Source: REEB95 sp035934235
Lineage (GTDB): Bacteria > Pseudomonadota > Alphaproteobacteria > ATCC43930 > CGMCC-115725
Reading direction: 5' to 3'
Length of the DNA stretch: 64,000 bases
Assembly: GCA_035934235.1 (NCBI GenBank)
Contig: DASYYB010000029.1
Coordinates: forward strand, 62,001-126,000
In this document: one piece after another, positions 62,501 through 64,000 of the stretch
How the letters are laid out: each line of letters opens with the position of its first letter
Position numbering within the stretch: the stretch's first letter is position 1
Program-made: the position numbers and the translations under genes
Notes under the pieces: generated by a model
Databases searched by the model: none
What the model saw: the letters and a program-made list of their open reading frames with translations, nothing else
What the model was told of the DNA's origin: nothing

Positions 62501-64000
62501 CACCGGTCTCACACTGACCGGCGCGGTCGCCGGTACCGGCAACTATTCCGGCACCGTGACGTTCCAAGGCTCGCTGTCGCCCGGCAACACCACTTCGTTC
62601 GCGGTCAATCCGAACAACCCGGACAAGACCTCGGGCACCTTCCTGCCGAACCCGACCCCGAACTTCCCGGTCGGCACCAACTCGGCCGCGGCGATCACCA
62701 GCACCGGCACCATGATCTTTGCGCCCAGCAACACGCTCTACATGGACGTGATGGCGCCGACCACGGGCGGCACAACCTATGACCAGATCAATACCGCGGC
62801 GGCGCAGCTCGGCGGCACCATGATCCTGGTTCCGAACTCGACCGTGGCGCCCGGCTCCTATGACCTGATCCACTCGGGCGCGAGCGGCATCACCGGCGAC
62901 TTCAACGTCACCCAGATGCTGAACCTCGGCACGACCGGTACGTACCTCACGAGCAACACGGTGACGTCGGCCGACGACACCGCGGTGCTCGGCAGCGTCG
63001 CTTCGGATTACGGCCTCACCGGCGTCGACAACACGTTCAGCCAGATCGGCGGCAACGGCGCAGCGGGCCAGAACGGCACCAGCGTCGCTCCGTCGCTCAC
63101 CACCGCGACCTCCGGCGCGACCTTCGCCACCGGCGGCAATGGCGGCAGTGCCGCCACCCCCGGCAACGGCGGCAGCGGTAATGCGACGAACGTCGTCACC
63201 GGCGCCGGCACCTCGCTGGCAGTCGGCAACGGCGGCACTGGCGGCGATGCCAGCGGCGTCGGCACCGGCGGCATCGGTGGCGCCGGCAGCGCCAACTCGG
63301 CCATGAACGGCGGGACCGGCTCGGCTAACGCCTTCTCGACCGGCGGCAACGGCGGCCTCGGCACCGGCGGCGACAACGGCGGCGCCGGCGGCACCGCCAC
63401 CTCCGTGGCTAGTGCGATCAACGGCGTGACCGGCGTCACCGCGAACGTTACCGCGACCGGCGGCAACGGCGGCGGCGCCACCGGCGTCGGCGTCGGCGGT
63501 ACCGGCGGCAACGCTTCGTCCATCGCCAATGCGGCGACCACCGACGCCATCAACCCCGCGAATGCCACCGCCACCTCGACCGGCGGCCAGGGCGGCAGCT
63601 CGAACGTTGCCGGCGGCACCGCGACCGCGAATGCCACGGCGTTTAGCGCCAGCGGCGGCCCGGTCGGTGCGAATGCGGTCGCCACGTCATTCCTCAACAC
63701 AGCGACGGCGACGGCCAACGGCACTTCGACCGGCGGCGGCAGCGGCACGCTGACCACACCCCTCGTCGACGGCAACGGCAACGTGCTGCGCACCATCGGC
63801 AATGTCGGCTCGCAAGCCTCCGCGACGACCGACGGCGCCAATGCGTCGCCCAACACACCGTCCATCACGGCCGCTGGCTCGGCCACGATCGGCAGTCCGG
63901 CGACCTCGTTCGCCAATAGCACGTTCGCGCAGAACGTCTCGACCACGGCGCCGATCTCGCCGTTCAGCCAGACGAACCCGATCCCCGACAACAGCTACAC
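59502..64000 (+). CDS. giant repetitive secreted protein, autotransporter/adhesin-like (5' part)
   Basis: Open from the ATG at 59502 (GGAGAG upstream) to the window end: 1499 codons, no stop. A signal peptide ends near AALAAQ (residue 29). Residues 30-1020 are Asn/Thr/Gly-rich beta-strand repeats (GTLTNTG-, TITNDGT-, ASIDNKGA-type), as in beta-helix passengers. Around residue 1024 SLSPGN and later PGSYDLIHSG resemble the end of an autotransporter passenger. From about 1183 on there are Gly-rich GGNGGSA repeats. A 40-residue module recurs at 61197, 61791 and 62055. The C-terminal translocation domain, if any, is beyond the window. Adhesion or biofilm role is inferred. Confidence 0.8.
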   Translation, partial: MKGSIRTFAKHSAAAVALLALMDGAALAAQISPNPNPAGTTITPATGTNDSNAAPTTYLNQGAIDIGGNAGTTFTNNSGATLNNDGQNTPSATNGTISVHNGGTLQNNGTLNNINQGNIAANGTNGATLNNTGSLTNSGSTILSELDALISNAGTFLNNLAATFTNATGAVFSNASSGVALNMNTGTTLDNQSAGNGGNAGVQNTGTVMNMLGATLHNESGATIDNTGTTGQIYNLTSGSLLKNDGSITNEQGAQLYNQGSAGLANTGTITNKTNGQIYNQGNSTLNNSGTIDNQATGQFSNQGGAELNNGFNGTSTTGGSLTNEGTFTNAGANTRLNNEGTATLTNSGTLTNTNGASINNTSTAAIGIQNTGAGATFTNQGGGQIVNTGAITNQTGGTLSNLGAGTTLHNMSGGLLTNDGTGVSTTTLLNDNATLTNEGTLTNTGANAHFTNQDHGTFTNNGTWNNTAGAAFTNDPASTVNNGATVNSGGSTITSNGLGSTFDDTLTGTIHNTDTGSTIANQNQSAMTNEGAITNENNAAFVNQTGGSFSNNTGATILNATGARITNDGTSSAPTSAFTNKGTIDNNATASIDNKGANAQFTNTGIGTAINNTGAMVNQTGAFFSNQGGALIANSAVGTINNSATFTNDGSTVQNTSAAATGIDNTATGTFTNENGATLTNRSQASVTNEGTLTNKTGSTIQNLADNTGATNVVATFNNNGGTLTNTAMIMNSGNVTGASATAKALFENTNGGTLNNNSVGTITNDGTGSNGPGLAEFDNAAALNNASGASIDNKGAKATFNNQSGGTVTNSGSVTNEQGAALNNVGGAAGAEFTTTGAGATLLNETGGTITNDGTGAGNAHFNAISGGTITNAAGASIDNKGSNANFHVHNGGTLTNSGSFLNELSAIFTTLTGGLTTNNGTITNQTGGNVTVQSGATLNGTGTYTQTGATSNTTVDGTWTQNLTDIENGNLNGSGTVNGAVFNNTPSGTGPGISGTGTGLTLTGAVAGTGNYSGTVTFQGSLSPGNTTSFAVNPNNPDKTSGTFLPNPTPNFPVGTNSAAAITSTGTMIFAPSNTLYMDVMAPTTGGTTYDQINTAAAQLGGTMILVPNSTVAPGSYDLIHSGASGITGDFNVTQMLNLGTTGTYLTSNTVTSADDTAVLGSVASDYGLTGVDNTFSQIGGNGAAGQNGTSVAPSLTTATSGATFATGGNGGSAATPGNGGSGNATNVVTGAGTSLAVGNGGTGGDASGVGTGGIGGAGSANSAMNGGTGSANAFSTGGNGGLGTGGDNGGAGGTATSVASAINGVTGVTANVTATGGNGGGATGVGVGGTGGNASSIANAATTDAINPANATATSTGGQGGSSNVAGGTATANATAFSASGGPVGANAVATSFLNTATATANGTSTGGGSGTLTTPLVDGNGNVLRTIGNVGSQASATTDGANASPNTPSITAAGSATIGSPATSFANSTFAQNVSTTAPISPFSQTNPIPDNSY

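Noticed and set aside
60750..62873. Long minus-strand open frame of 707 codons (and another at 60866-62083) opposite the giant gene
   Set aside because: They arise because the repetitive Asn/Thr/Gly codons on the plus strand have no stop in the complement. The Val/Gly/Arg composition has no family features, while the plus frame has a signal peptide and ribosome site.
63040..63760. GGCGGCAACGGC-type short repeats that could be mistaken for a CRISPR or satellite array
   Set aside because: They are in-frame codons of a Gly-rich protein region without constant repeat length or unique spacers.

Overview
The window is chromosomal DNA of a high-G+C (about two thirds by eye) alphaproteobacterium. 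The argument is gene content and order: hemE next to a divergent ppsR-maf-aroE-coaE-dnaQ chain with secB convergent to dnaQ, hemH-hemJ-rho on the other side, mnmE-mnmG-rsmG-parA-parB, holA-lptE-leuS-DUF3576, hslV-hslU and hisB-H-A-F-E. This is the replication-origin neighbourhood known from Caulobacter and many Rhizobiales and Rhodospirillales. I cannot name a genus. I see no tRNA, rRNA, transposase, integrase or CRISPR array.

Layout. 1-5.7 kb: end of a GlcG/HbpS-like gene, trpS-murJ, dapB and nth. 5.7-13.5 kb: comM, a single-domain response regulator, an ECF sigma/anti-sigma pair divergent from a Tat-exported phosphoesterase plus cupredoxin, the Kup potassium transporter and a PAS protein. 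13.6-20.2 kb: histidine biosynthesis, a His-rich PadR regulator, the HslVU protease and a cold-shock protein. 20.4-27.1 kb: XRE-Smr-lutCBA, two small envelope proteins, mltA and a Tim44-like gene, all on the minus strand. 27.2-31.3 kb: secB and the dnaQ-coaE-aroE-maf-ppsR chain. 31.3-31.7 kb: a 388-bp AT-richer gap that is the best candidate for the chromosomal origin. 31.7-38 kb: hemE-hemH-hemJ, rho, an FkbM methyltransferase and a membrane glycosyltransferase-like protein. 38-46.3 kb: accessory enzymes (quinone reductase, dienelactone hydrolase, SGNH esterase, MGMT, DUF255 protein), a CGNR regulator divergent from a DMT exporter, and a VOC dioxygenase. 46.4-58.7 kb: mnmE, mnmG, rsmG, parA, parB with three parS sites, then holA, lptE, leuS, DUF3576 and yggS. 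58.6-64 kb: an L,D-transpeptidase gene, an AT-rich control region and the first 1499 codons of a giant repetitive secreted protein that runs off the window.

How it works together. Most of the window is housekeeping: replication and segregation, tRNA synthesis and modification, haem, histidine and lysine/shikimate steps, and envelope assembly (MurJ, MltA, LptE, LDT). Genes are packed tightly: ATGA or TGATG stop/start overlaps recur, and three convergent pairs end on one shared CTAG.

The most informative regulatory signals read directly from sequence are: a matched pair of divergent promoters GCGAATAAA-N14-GATCT at the ECF sigma locus; two 17-bp operators sitting on the -35 and -10 of the DMT exporter promoter beside the CGNR regulator; a perfect palindrome on the padR promoter; three parS sites; and a 19-bp palindrome upstream of the giant adhesin.
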